DNA from: Leptospira gomenensis | Lineage (GTDB): Bacteria > Spirochaetota > Leptospiria > Leptospirales > Leptospiraceae | Length of the DNA stretch: 64,000 nucleotides | Direction: 5' to 3' | NCBI RefSeq assembly: GCF_004770155.1 | Contig: NZ_RQFA01000010.1 | Coordinates: 62,001-126,000 of the forward strand | Shown: one piece after another, positions 45,539-54,550 of the stretch | How the letters are laid out: each line of letters begins with the position of its first letter | Position numbering within the stretch: the stretch's first letter is position 1 | The notes under the pieces: generated by a model | The model's database searches: none | Told to the model about the DNA's origin: nothing | Seen by the model: the letters and a program-made list of their open reading frames with translations, nothing else | Translations under genes and position numbers: made by a program

Positions 45539-46630
45539 TTATCTTAGGTTGCATTCTCCTTTTGAAGGAATGTAACCGCCTCGTTTTTTACAGATACATT
45601 CTTTTTTCTCTTCTTGCAACGAATTCAAAGCCAATGTAGCCATCGCGTCTATGAACTTTGGATAAATTCCGGGAGCGGGTATTCGATGATATTCGGTGAT
45701 ACCGCTTTGTTCTGCGACTTCCTTTAGCTGCTGACCTATTTCTTCAAGGGTCTCGAGATGATCTCCCACAAAGCTGATCGGATAAACGGCGATACGTTTT
45801 ACGCCCCTTTGACCGAGTGATCGGAGCATCGTAATCGTGTTCGGTTCGGTCCACTTGGAAGGGCCTACCCTACTCTGAAATGAAACGTGATAATTGCCTC
45901 GGAAGCCTTTTCGGCGGAGGATTTCCGCCAAGTTGTGTGCGTTCGTTTCGATCTCTTGCCGATAGACGTCCCCCTTTTTTATCAGTCGCAAAGGAATTCC
46001 ATGGGCGCTAAATACGAGGTCCAGATTTTCCCAGTCATCGATTTTTCCGAAAGAGTCGGAATGAAGAAAATCATCGGGGTTCAATTTTCCTCGGAAAAAA
46101 TCCGAAATAAGATCTCCGATCGCCTCTAAGTAAGGTGTCGAATCGTGAAACGGCTTTACCCAACCCGGTAGACCCGCAGGACATCGATTCGTTTTTTTTT
46201 GAATCAACTTCGCGGTACTCAATACGGTGGATCTTGAAAAGTGGGGATATAACGGAAGTATTATGTTCGTAGGTCCGGGTTTTACTAATTCGTTTTCAAG
46301 TTCCCGTATATCCGGAAGTCCGCAGGTCATCGTCACGCCGGCTTGCCAAGTTTTTCCGGTTTTGGTATTCAAAACCTTTGCGATGGCGTCCGCCTGTTTT
46401 TGAGTCTCGGCTACGAGCGGCGAACCTCCCCCGAAACCCATAGATTCGTACGTCGCCGCCACTTTGGGAGCCCTTTTTTTGGCGATCCAACGCGCCAACG
46501 GGAGCCTTAGAAATTCTGGTAACGGGAGATCGAACACGTAGGGATCTTCGAAAAGGTCGGTCAGAAATTTTTCTATTTCTGCGACTTCTCTAGGCCCACC
46601 CAAGTTGATCAATAAGATCCTGTTTTTCAT
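45539..46630 (-). CDS. hemH: Ferrochelatase
   Basis: A 363-residue enzyme that inserts ferrous iron into protoporphyrin IX. Landmarks: LLINLGGP at the N-terminus, LPLYPHFS, LVFSAHGIPLRLI with the conserved His, and YHVSFQSRVGPSKWTEP. A C-terminal extension with two Cys (CICKKRGG) is present. It is convergent to hemG, with 14 bp between the stops, and follows the outer-membrane-type gene at 46651-47760. Confidence 0.95.
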   Translation of the reverse strand: MKNRILLINLGGPREVAEIEKFLTDLFEDPYVFDLPLPEFLRLPLARWIAKKRAPKVAATYESMGFGGGSPLVAETQKQADAIAKVLNTKTGKTWQAGVTMTCGLPDIRELENELVKPGPTNIILPLYPHFSRSTVLSTAKLIQKKTNRCPAGLPGWVKPFHDSTPYLEAIGDLISDFFRGKLNPDDFLHSDSFGKIDDWENLDLVFSAHGIPLRLIKKGDVYRQEIETNAHNLAEILRRKGFRGNYHVSFQSRVGPSKWTEPNTITMLRSLGQRGVKRIAVYPISFVGDHLETLEEIGQQLKEVAEQSGITEYHRIPAPGIYPKFIDAMATLALNSLQEEKKECICKKRGGYIPSKGECNLR

Positions 46631-46650
46631 TTATAAAACCGTTTTCGAAA

Positions 46651-47760
46651 TCAATGTAGAAATCCGGTTACGGACATCTCCAGATTCCATTCCTTCATGT
46701 TCATGTAATTCTTATACTGCCCTAAGTGTTGAGATAAGATGTCGCTCGTGCTCAAGCCGCCTTTGGTTACGAAATGGCCTTCCCCGAAAAGTCTGTGTTC
46801 GTTGAGTTTGAAATACAATAGATAGTCGCCGAAAATACGCCCGACCCCTACGTTAAAATCGACCCCGAATCCGGATACGTCCCCGATAAAATTCAGCGCT
46901 CTTTGGTAATGAAAGTCGCGAAAATGCCCGTTCCAAAAAATTCCCGAAAGTGATGTTTCAAAAACCCAAGTTCCGTCCGAATAACGATACCCTAGTCCCA
47001 GCGGGAACTCGTACGTGGAATAAGAGAGACTTAACCCCAAACCGATCCGACTTAAAAAGATCGGATTGGAATCGAAAAACTGGAACACGTCGTAGAGAAT
47101 GTATTTCATAAAAGTATATTGAAATCCGCCGGTTAAAAAAAGTCCTTTGCCTTCCTTTCTTGCGTCAGGATCCGAATCTCCGAAATACCTTCGTAATATG
47201 AGAGCGTGTCTGTCCTGTTTCATGGACAATCTTCCTTTGCCGTCCGCAAAATTTCTCGAACCGATAAACGTGTAAGGAGTGTCGTAGTATGAAAATTCGC
47301 GGGTGGAAATTTTCGTACCACGTTCGATCGTGGGGTCTCCCAGGAAAAAATCCTCGTCCCTCCCTTCTCCCGCGTTTACGTACCAGCCGGTAGTTCGACC
47401 GCTTAAGTCTGCTTCCCAACGTTTCCAGCGTAGCGTAAAACCTAATCCGGCGTAATTGAAGTTTCTTTCGTAGGTTATTCTCGAACCGCCGCGCAACCCG
47501 GATAGATTTGCGTATTTGGTTCCGGTTTCGAAAAGATTGACGCCTCCGTTTCTGCCTCCGAGCAAAGTTATCGAGCTCTGTCGAATCAGTTTTTTAAGGA
47601 AAGAATCCGATTCTTCCATCGGCCTTTCCTTTTCCTGAGGAATACGTGGCGGCTCTACGTTAGACGCCGGTTCGGATTGGGCGCCTGCGGGAACGGTTAA
47701 GAAGATGTGAAGGATGACGATGATAAAAAACGTCTTTAGAAGGTTTGTATTTATGCTCAT
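46651..47760 (-). CDS. Predicted outer-membrane beta-barrel protein
   Basis: A 369-residue protein with a signal peptide (FFIIVILHIFLTVPAGA cleaved near AGA-Q). The mature part is rich in Gly, Tyr, Phe and Arg with alternating strands, as expected for a porin-like barrel. Ends SVTGFLH, so the usual terminal Phe is not the last residue. It lies 20 bp upstream of hemH on the same strand, and might carry a heme-related or unrelated substrate. No plug domain or TonB box seen. Confidence 0.7.
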   Translation of the reverse strand: MSINTNLLKTFFIIVILHIFLTVPAGAQSEPASNVEPPRIPQEKERPMEESDSFLKKLIRQSSITLLGGRNGGVNLFETGTKYANLSGLRGGSRITYERNFNYAGLGFTLRWKRWEADLSGRTTGWYVNAGEGRDEDFFLGDPTIERGTKISTREFSYYDTPYTFIGSRNFADGKGRLSMKQDRHALILRRYFGDSDPDARKEGKGLFLTGGFQYTFMKYILYDVFQFFDSNPIFLSRIGLGLSLSYSTYEFPLGLGYRYSDGTWVFETSLSGIFWNGHFRDFHYQRALNFIGDVSGFGVDFNVGVGRIFGDYLLYFKLNEHRLFGEGHFVTKGGLSTSDILSQHLGQYKNYMNMKEWNLEMSVTGFLH

Positions 47761-47795
47761 TGGATCTTTTTTTGTTCTTTCGAAAAGTGTATATA

Positions 47796-47814
47796 GGGTG
47801 AAACCATTTCACCC
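47796..47814. promoter_or_regulatory. parS-like palindrome, copy 1
   Basis: GGGTGAAA-CCA-TTTCACCC, perfect 8-bp arms with a 3-bp centre, located between the outer-membrane gene and the second parA. A near identical copy lies inside the end of the second parB. Confidence 0.7.
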
Positions 47815-47968
47815 CCGGAAACGGAAGATATCCGGGAACCATGGCAGAATAACCGCCCTCCCCTACCCACGCAATTCCGTTTTTTGGATCTGTCGGAAGA
47901 AAGCGACATAGTATTGATTTGACAATCGCCGCTCGTCCAAATCATTCTGCTCATTAAAGTCGAAACAG

Positions 47969-48886
47969 ATGAACTCGAAAATTTTAACCGTCAAACAAAT
48001 TCTAGAAGAGTACGATATCGTTTCGGAAGGGGATTTTTTGTCCAAGGTTGAGGAATGGAAAATCCCCGTTTCCGGAAAAGGAAAGTTCTCACAAGAAACG
48101 ATAGATAGGTATTTTCAAAAGTTGGATCGTGTAGTTTACGATTCCGCAATCATAGCGGTTTCCAACCAAAAGGGCGGAGAGGGGAAAACCACACTTTCGG
48201 TTTCGCTCGCCGAGGCCCTGTCCAAAAAGGCGCCGGTGCTTCTTGTCGATTGGGACGCACAAGCGAATATTACCCAACTTTTTTTTGGTTCGGTAGAACG
48301 TTCGGTATTCCATTCGCTTGGTTATCGCGGAGAAGAGCCGGTTCCGGTGCGGGACTTAGTCGTAAATCTTGCTCCCGGCTTGGATCTATTACCGTCGTCC
48401 ATTCATTTGGCTAACTTTACGACACCGTATGAAAGGGACGATTTCGAACTTTTAAAGGACGCTCTTAAGCCAGTTCGTTCGGCGTATAAATATATCATCA
48501 TCGATTGTCCTCCGTCGCTGGGGCTTATTCTGGAAAACGCGTTAATCGCCGCGGATCACGTTTTGATCCCGATTCAAACGAGGGCGTTCAGTGTTCAGGG
48601 GTTGAAGGACCTTCATTCTACCATTCTAAAAATCAAAAAGAAGGCTAATCCGTCGCTTAATCTTTTGGGTGCCGTATTGAATCAGTACGAGGATGCGAGA
48701 GCATTGGCGGGGCTCGCCGACGCGATTCGAAAGTATTTCGGAGTTTTCGAAACGGTAATTTACAGAAGGGAATCGATCCCGCAGGCTCAGGCCAAAAAGA
48801 AACTGCTTGGAGAATATGACGGCAAGGCCATGCAGATGTTCGTCTTGCTTGCCGACGAATTAACGAGGAGGATTACAAATGGCTAA
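47969..48886 (+). CDS. parA: ParA-family partition ATPase with N-terminal extension (second par locus)
   Basis: A 305-residue ParA. An N-terminal extension of about 55 residues (ILTVKQILEEYDIVSEGDF ...) looks like a helix-turn-helix, absent from the first ParA. Then NQKGGEGKTTLSVSLAEAL (deviant Walker A), LLVDWDAQANIT, and IIIDCPPSLGLILENALI. It overlaps parB by 8 bp. The extension makes it more like P1-type ParA, which also represses its own operon; autoregulation is likely here. Confidence 0.92.
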   Translation: MNSKILTVKQILEEYDIVSEGDFLSKVEEWKIPVSGKGKFSQETIDRYFQKLDRVVYDSAIIAVSNQKGGEGKTTLSVSLAEALSKKAPVLLVDWDAQANITQLFFGSVERSVFHSLGYRGEEPVPVRDLVVNLAPGLDLLPSSIHLANFTTPYERDDFELLKDALKPVRSAYKYIIIDCPPSLGLILENALIAADHVLIPIQTRAFSVQGLKDLHSTILKIKKKANPSLNLLGAVLNQYEDARALAGLADAIRKYFGVFETVIYRRESIPQAQAKKKLLGEYDGKAMQMFVLLADELTRRITNG

Positions 48887-49586
48887 ACGTTCCGAATTTG
48901 CGGGTATGGATCTTTTAACGGCCTTCGGCGAGAAGGAGTCCTCCAAAACCGAGATTCAAATTTCCGATATCGTTCCCAATCCCACACAACCCCGGGTTTT
49001 CGGAAGGGAGGACGTTTCCGATTTGGTGGAATCGATGGGCCGCCTGGGTTTGATCGAGCCAATCGTGGTCCGCAGGTCGGGAAAAAAATATCAAATCGTC
49101 GCGGGTGAAAGAAGGTTTCAGGCGGCTAAAATGTTGAAGTGGAATACGATTCCTTCGATAGAAACCTCCGCTTCGGAAGAGAAATGTTTTGAAATGGCTT
49201 TGGCCGAAAACGAAAAACGAAAAAGTCTGAATCCTTGGGAAGTCGGTCGGGCCATTCAGTTTTTGCGGAAGGAAAGAAAAAAAACGGCCGAAGAAGTCGC
49301 AAAAGTCCTCGGGTTTACGGAGCGTTACGTCAAACAGCTAAGCTCCATAGCCAGACTGGATCAGAAATCAGTCGCAGACCTTATCAAGTCGGGCAAGGAT
49401 GCTTCCGTTAAAAATTTAGAAGGACTTTTAAAACAAAAAGAAGGCAGAGGGGGTGAAATCATTTCACCCCGTAAAACGGGTGTTGTTAAAGTGGTAGTCC
49501 GTCTCGAAAAATTAACCCAAATACAGAAGGATAAATTTCTCAAGGAGTTGTCCGCGTTAAAGAAAAAATACGGCATCAAAGAATAG
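48879..49586 (+). CDS. parB: ParB-family partition protein (second par locus)
   Basis: A 235-residue ParB, shorter than the first one (281 residues). The domain order is the same: N-terminal VPNPTQPRVF, GERRFQAAKML (CTP-binding box), a helix-turn-helix (TAEEVAKVLGFTERYVKQLSSIARL), and a short C-terminal dimer domain. A palindrome of the parS type sits within its coding sequence at 49451-49471, the place where some ParB genes carry parS. Confidence 0.92.
   Translation: MAKRSEFAGMDLLTAFGEKESSKTEIQISDIVPNPTQPRVFGREDVSDLVESMGRLGLIEPIVVRRSGKKYQIVAGERRFQAAKMLKWNTIPSIETSASEEKCFEMALAENEKRKSLNPWEVGRAIQFLRKERKKTAEEVAKVLGFTERYVKQLSSIARLDQKSVADLIKSGKDASVKNLEGLLKQKEGRGGEIISPRKTGVVKVVVRLEKLTQIQKDKFLKELSALKKKYGIKE
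49451..49471. promoter_or_regulatory. parS-like palindrome, copy 2 (inside parB)
   Basis: GGGGTGAAA-TCA-TTTCACCCC, perfect 9-bp arms. It shares the 19-bp core of copy 1 except for one centre base. It is within the coding region of the second parB, where codon constraint works against a chance perfect palindrome. Confidence 0.7.
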
Positions 49587-49624
49587 TCAAAATTAAACGA
49601 GCTTAACGTATATACGGAGAATAT

Positions 49625-50227
49625 ATGAATGTAGCAATCATCGCAGGACCACACCGAAAAGTTTCCCAGTCGGCAAAGGTCGCAAATTGGATTTCGGGAC
49701 GTTTGGAATTTTTTGGACATTCGCCGTGGGTGTTAGATTTAGGAAATCACAAACTTCCGGTTTGGGACGATTCGTTCTGGGACGGCGGCGAATACTGGGA
49801 CGGAATTTGGAAGCCCATCGATTCCGAACTCAAAAAAGCGGACGCCTTGGTTTTTGTCACGCCTGAATATTCCGGTATGGCTTCCCCGGGTTTAAAGAAC
49901 TTCATCCTATACTGTAATTCGGCAGCTCTCGGTCATAAGCCCGTTTTGTTGACTGCGGTTTCCGCCAGTCGCGGAGGAAGTTATCCGATTTCGGAACTTA
50001 GAATGAGCAGTTATAAAAATACGAAACCGTGTTATATTCCCGAACACATTATCGTTCGAGATGTCGAGAAAGTTCTTAACGGCCCTGAACCGATCAACAA
50101 AGAGGACGAATATATTAGGTCGAGGATCGACTTCGCGCTAAATATTCTGATGGCATACGGAGACGCTCTTAAATCGGTGCGAGCTTCCGGAATTACGGTC
50201 CGAAAGGAATTTGCGAACGGAATGTGA
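49625..50227 (+). CDS. NAD(P)H-dependent FMN reductase family protein
   Basis: A 200-residue flavodoxin-fold reductase. Landmarks: IIAGPHRKVSQSAKVA in the phosphate-binding loop, FVTPEYSGMASPGLKNFILYCN (FMN-binding), and a further TAVSASRGG. It could reduce quinones, azo dyes, or supply reduced flavin; the physiological substrate is unknown. Confidence 0.85.
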   Translation: MNVAIIAGPHRKVSQSAKVANWISGRLEFFGHSPWVLDLGNHKLPVWDDSFWDGGEYWDGIWKPIDSELKKADALVFVTPEYSGMASPGLKNFILYCNSAALGHKPVLLTAVSASRGGSYPISELRMSSYKNTKPCYIPEHIIVRDVEKVLNGPEPINKEDEYIRSRIDFALNILMAYGDALKSVRASGITVRKEFANGM

Positions 50228-50281
50228 CGCGTCAGATTTTCGGAAAGTTCGTTTTGGACCGGACGATAAATTTCCGATGAC

Positions 50282-51490
50282 CTAACTCCGTTCCGTGGAT
50301 CGAAGTCGGATTAGTTCGAAGATTTTGCCGATTCCGATCCATACGCACAAAGGTAAAATCACGTTCAAAATCGCGACTACGGGAACCGCCAACCAAGCGA
50401 CAACTGCTCCGTATTCGAAAGGATTCCAGGCGTGCATCCAATGGATCAAGAGCGGGTGTAATAAAAAAATTCCCATACTGTTTTTGCCTATAAAGGCAAA
50501 ACCGGATAGAAGTTTACTATGTCTCCTGTTCTTTGCGAACGATTCTGCCCATAAAAAAAGAAGCAGAAACATTCCGGTCGGATAAAATAAAAGGTGGTTG
50601 GATGAATCGAATTTCCACGATATTCCGGCCAAAAATACCGCCGTTAGGTAAAGGACCGTTCCTAAAAAAAGTAACTTTCGAAACGGGTAGGGGAGTGGAG
50701 GGGAGGACTCATACGAAATCGATAAAAACCCGGAACCGTTCCTGAACCAGGAGCCGGTCAACATTCCGAATACGAAGAAAAAAATAAAACCCGTGGGTGA
50801 AATCGGTTCCAAGGTCTTAGACAACGGGTCTGAAATTAACAAAAAAACGTGATTCGATAGAAAGTTCAACAATAAGGCCGTGCCTAAGAACGTGAAAATC
50901 CCCGCGTTCGATTTTAATCGGTTTTTGATTTTTTGCAGGGCTGGATAGATGAGATAAAATAAAAATAACAGAGGTACGAAGTAGTAAGGCGCACACCAGG
51001 TCCCCAATAAAAAGCCGGTTAAAAATTCCGCGACGGCAGGCAACGCACCTAATTTGACGTATGCGGCGAACAGGCTCACGAAGAAATACGGAACGATCAG
51101 TGAAAGGATCTTCGATTTCCAGTAGTCTTTAAAAGGAGCCGGTTTGAGAAATATTCCGGAGGATAAAATGAACGCAGGAACGGAGAATCTCGATACGTTG
51201 GAAATCGCTAACGTAAACGCGGAAACGTTTTCGGTCGGACCGAAAAATTGATAATACGAATTCACGTGAATAAAAACGATTCCTGTAATGGCCAATCCTC
51301 TGATAAAATCCACTGTCGAACTTCTTCCAGGATTTTCAGACTTTGGAGGGATTTCACACAGTATTTTGAACGGGATTTTGGAATAGATACAAAGAAAAAA
51401 AATGATACAAAGTCCGAAAAGGTCGATAAAAAGGGAAAGGTTCGGGTTCATAAAAGGGTGTACTTTTTCCGCTGCGATTTTTAGATTCAT
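50282..51490 (-). CDS. Acyltransferase 3 family membrane protein
   Basis: A 402-residue polytopic protein of the OatA/WecH-like acyltransferase 3 family. Landmarks: VDFIRGLAITGIVFIHVNS (the conserved Arg and His) and about ten helices. The final helix pair and LLHPLLIHWM fit the family. It could O-acetylate a polysaccharide or lipid. It is the second acyltransferase in the window besides the MBOAT. Start could also be the ATG at 51451. Confidence 0.85.
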   Translation of the reverse strand: MNLKIAAEKVHPFMNPNLSLFIDLFGLCIIFFLCIYSKIPFKILCEIPPKSENPGRSSTVDFIRGLAITGIVFIHVNSYYQFFGPTENVSAFTLAISNVSRFSVPAFILSSGIFLKPAPFKDYWKSKILSLIVPYFFVSLFAAYVKLGALPAVAEFLTGFLLGTWCAPYYFVPLLFLFYLIYPALQKIKNRLKSNAGIFTFLGTALLLNFLSNHVFLLISDPLSKTLEPISPTGFIFFFVFGMLTGSWFRNGSGFLSISYESSPPLPYPFRKLLFLGTVLYLTAVFLAGISWKFDSSNHLLFYPTGMFLLLFLWAESFAKNRRHSKLLSGFAFIGKNSMGIFLLHPLLIHWMHAWNPFEYGAVVAWLAVPVVAILNVILPLCVWIGIGKIFELIRLRSTERS

Positions 51491-51544
51491 CTGTCAGTAT
51501 GCAATCTTCCGGTAAAGAATCAAATTATTTAGGTCGGTTTAAAA

Positions 51545-51940
51545 ATGAATAAGTTCCAGATCCCCGCAGGAGGAATCATCTTTCGCGAAGGGGAGTTGAA
51601 TAACGCGATGTACGTGATTTTATCCGGGACCGTAGAGGTGTTTTTCACGCGCAAAAACATCGTTCAACGGCTCGCGATCATGAAAAAAGGGGATTTTTTC
51701 GGAGAGATGGCTTTGTTCCGTGCGACTCCGCGGACCGCGACCGCAAAGGCTTTGTTGGATTGCGAACTTGCTGTCATAGAAAGTAAACAACAGCTGGAGA
51801 AATTTCTTTTAAACAATCCGGATTTTGCCGCGAAGATGGTGCGTATCCTTGCGGATCGACTCGCCAACACGAACGCGATTCTCATTTCCAAGTTGGAGGA
51901 ATACTCGGGTGAATTGGAATATAAGGTCCCGGAAGATTGA
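51545..51940 (+). CDS. Stand-alone cyclic-nucleotide-binding domain protein
   Basis: A 131-residue protein consisting of one cNMP-binding beta-roll: IIFREGELNNAMYVILSGTVEVF, the phosphate-binding cassette GDFFGEMALFRATPRTATA with its Arg. It has no DNA-binding domain, so it is probably an accessory or sensory protein. Its stop abuts the stop of the convergent diguanylate cyclase gene. Confidence 0.88.
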   Translation: MNKFQIPAGGIIFREGELNNAMYVILSGTVEVFFTRKNIVQRLAIMKKGDFFGEMALFRATPRTATAKALLDCELAVIESKQQLEKFLLNNPDFAAKMVRILADRLANTNAILISKLEEYSGELEYKVPED

Positions 51941-52957
51941 TCAGATTTGGGTATCAAGGACGATAAATTTATCTTTCCCGCTTTTTTTGGCTTTGTAGAG
52001 AGCCGCGTCCGCGTTTTTGAATAATTCGTTCGTGTCTTTTCCGTTTTCCGGATATTTGCAGATCCCTCCGGAAACAGTAACGGCTAATCCGTACTGATTC
52101 ATAGAGGCTTCCAACAAATGATTCCTAAACCGGTTGGCTGCCACGAGCGCGTTTTCCCTCGGCGTTTCCGGTAAGATCACGGCAAATTCCTCGCCTCCTA
52201 TCCTGCAGCAGATGTCTTCTTGACGAAATGAATAGAGCATCGTCCCGGCGATCAAACGTAGGATGTCGTCTCCGAATCCGTGTCCGTAGGTATCGTTTAC
52301 GATCTTAAAATTGTCTACGTCGAATACGAGAAGACAAAAGTCCCTTCGATATCTGGAGCTGCGGTTGATTTCCTTATTGAGTATGATATTGAAATATCTC
52401 CGGTTGTAGATCCCGCTGGTTTCGTCTATGACCGTGTTGAGTATGATCTCTTCGAAGGAATACAATTCCACGATTTTTGGATTTTCGATGATCCTGTTTT
52501 TGCTGAATATATAATCCAACATGGATACCACGAAGTTCACGTTCCGTCCGAGTGAATCGCTCATGGATTGACCGTGTTCGTATATGTCCCCCCAGAGTTC
52601 GCGGGCTTCGTGTTCGGGAACTTCGAGATGGGATATAATCCTAAAAAAGTCGGAATAAAACAGAGGATTATTTTGTGATAAGGTTTCTATTCCATTTCTG
52701 AATTCTAAGAGTCCAGTCTCGTGATCGTTCAGAAGGGCGATCACTTTTGTCTTCAGATCCGGCCCGATTTTCCGGATCGATTTGAGTTGTTCGTTCATGC
52801 GGATTAGTTCCAGCCTCGCCATACCGGCGTTGTTTTCCTGAGCTTGGAGGGTTTTTTCTGCCTCTAAAAGTTCCTTTTCTCCGAGTTTGGAAATCCGCTC
52901 GTAGAGTTCGATCAATCCCTTGAGTCGTGTGATTTCGTCCTGCTGGTTCAGGTCCAT
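51941..52957 (-). CDS. GGDEF diguanylate cyclase
   Basis: A 338-residue protein. A helical N-terminal region (about 1-165, with a coiled coil near 10-60) leads to a C-terminal GGDEF domain. The active-site motif reads GGEEF, which is functional in the family; an inhibitory I-site RQED lies five residues upstream, so product inhibition is expected. It makes c-di-GMP from two GTP. No membrane segment. Start at ATG 52957, with a GTG 8 codons upstream as an alternative. Confidence 0.9.
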   Translation of the reverse strand: MDLNQQDEITRLKGLIELYERISKLGEKELLEAEKTLQAQENNAGMARLELIRMNEQLKSIRKIGPDLKTKVIALLNDHETGLLEFRNGIETLSQNNPLFYSDFFRIISHLEVPEHEARELWGDIYEHGQSMSDSLGRNVNFVVSMLDYIFSKNRIIENPKIVELYSFEEIILNTVIDETSGIYNRRYFNIILNKEINRSSRYRRDFCLLVFDVDNFKIVNDTYGHGFGDDILRLIAGTMLYSFRQEDICCRIGGEEFAVILPETPRENALVAANRFRNHLLEASMNQYGLAVTVSGGICKYPENGKDTNELFKNADAALYKAKKSGKDKFIVLDTQI

Positions 52958-53254
52958 TTCGGCGTACCGCCTCTTATTCACTCTCGAGCCTTAGGAGCTC
53001 GTATTTACAAAGGTATGTCTTTGTGGTTTTTTAGGTAAATCAAATTAAACCATGTCGTTTTAGAAATTGCGAATCTTTCAAATTATAAAAGTACAATTCA
53101 TGCGTCTCCGATTCAAAAGCGGAAACGGCTTTTCGAATTTGCGAAACCACCTTCCGCGGATGGAAAAATCGGAACCGATCGCCGATTTTTTCCCTTGAGA
53201 ACGACCGTCCTAAAGCATAAAACGGTCAGGAAGGAATAGGAATTTTATTTATAT

Positions 53255-54001
53255 ATGAAAAACGTAATGATTACTGGAGCCAGTTCGGGAATAGGAAAAG
53301 AGTTGGCGAGGATTTACGCCCTTTCCGGCGCGAACGTAGCTCTTACCGCAAGGAGAACCGACGTCTTACGGGGAATCGTCGAAGAGTTCCGAGACGCCGG
53401 CGCAAAGGGAAACGTCGTCTTCGATACTTTGGACGTTTCGGACTTCGAACGAAATTTTATCGTTCTTCCCAAATTGATCCGAGAACTCGGAGGTTTGGAT
53501 ACGATCGTTTTGAATGCGGGTATTTCCACAAGTTCGTCGTTCGGTGGAAGGAGTTTTGAAGCCGATAAAAAGGTAGTCGAAACCAATCTCATCGGAGCGA
53601 TGGCGGGAGTGGAAGCGGTTCTCCCTTTTTTTCAAAAACAGAAATCGGGTCAGATCGTCGCGATCTCCTCGGTCGCCTCCTTCCGAGGTCTTCCCGGTTC
53701 CGGAAGTTATTCGTCTTCCAAAGCGGGTTTGTCCACGTATATGGAAGCGCTTCGTTCCGAGGTAAAAAAATTCGGCGTCAAGGTTACGGTCATTCATCCC
53801 GGATTCATCGACACTCCGATCAACAATCGGATGAAGTCCAGACCGTTCGTAATTCCGGTGGAACTCGGTGCGAGAAAAATTCATAAAAGGATTGAAAACG
53901 AAGTCCTTTCTGCTACAGTTCCTTGGTTCCCGTGGGCGATCCTCGGTTATTTGATGAAACGAATTCCGGAATTTTTATGGTCGAAGATCAATCCGAAATA
54001 A
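53255..54001 (+). CDS. Short-chain dehydrogenase/reductase (SDR)
   Basis: A 248-residue Rossmann enzyme: TGASSGIGKELA (cofactor loop), NAG at residues ~88-90, Ser in AISSVASFRG, and YSSSKAG with the catalytic Tyr and Lys. A C-terminal hydrophobic stretch (PWFPWAILGYLM) may bind the membrane. It overlaps the tyrosine phosphatase gene by 25 bp. The substrate is unknown; the sequence is of the SDR type seen in lipid metabolism. Confidence 0.88.
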   Translation: MKNVMITGASSGIGKELARIYALSGANVALTARRTDVLRGIVEEFRDAGAKGNVVFDTLDVSDFERNFIVLPKLIRELGGLDTIVLNAGISTSSSFGGRSFEADKKVVETNLIGAMAGVEAVLPFFQKQKSGQIVAISSVASFRGLPGSGSYSSSKAGLSTYMEALRSEVKKFGVKVTVIHPGFIDTPINNRMKSRPFVIPVELGARKIHKRIENEVLSATVPWFPWAILGYLMKRIPEFLWSKINPK

Positions 54002-54528
54002 ATCCTATTTCCGAACGGGAATCCCTTACCGGTCTTCCGAGGTTCCGCGTACTTTTCGTTTGTTTGGGAAACATCTGTCGTTCTCCCGCGGCGGAAGGCG
54101 CGTTTCTCGATTCGATTCGGAGACGGAATTTGGAATCTTTGTTTTTCGTGGATTCGTGCGGAACTTCCCGCTATCATATCGGTGAACTACCCGATCCGCG
54201 TACGAGACAAGCGGCCCGTAAACGGGGCATCGAACTCGTTCATCGTGCGCGTCAATTCCGCAAAGAGGATTTTCAGGAATTCGACTTCATCCTTACGATG
54301 GATAAGTCAAATCAAAAAGACGTTTTGTATCTTGCTTCCTCGGAGGAGGAAAGGAAAAAGGTGCAGCTCTTCCGCTTTTTTCAAAAGGATTCCAAAAAGG
54401 ATTCGGAGGTTCCGGATCCGTATTACGGAACCCTAAAGGATTTCGACGAAGTACAAAATATCGTCTCCGAAACCGCAGAAGACTTTCTCGAATTCATCCT
54501 CTCCAAAAAACTGGATTTGAAAACGTAA
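53977..54528 (+). CDS. Low-molecular-weight protein tyrosine phosphatase
   Basis: A 183-residue LMW-PTP: the P-loop VCLGNICRSP (CX5R) near residue 34, and the acid Asp in VPDPYYG. An N-terminal extension of about 25 residues is longer than usual. It dephosphorylates phosphotyrosine proteins or polysaccharide-synthesis kinases. The start at ATG 53977 lies inside the SDR gene and follows CCGGA. Confidence 0.88.
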   Translation: MVEDQSEINPISERESLTGLPRFRVLFVCLGNICRSPAAEGAFLDSIRRRNLESLFFVDSCGTSRYHIGELPDPRTRQAARKRGIELVHRARQFRKEDFQEFDFILTMDKSNQKDVLYLASSEEERKKVQLFRFFQKDSKKDSEVPDPYYGTLKDFDEVQNIVSETAEDFLEFILSKKLDLKT

Positions 54529-54550
54529 ATCCGGGAGGAAAATTCTCGAA

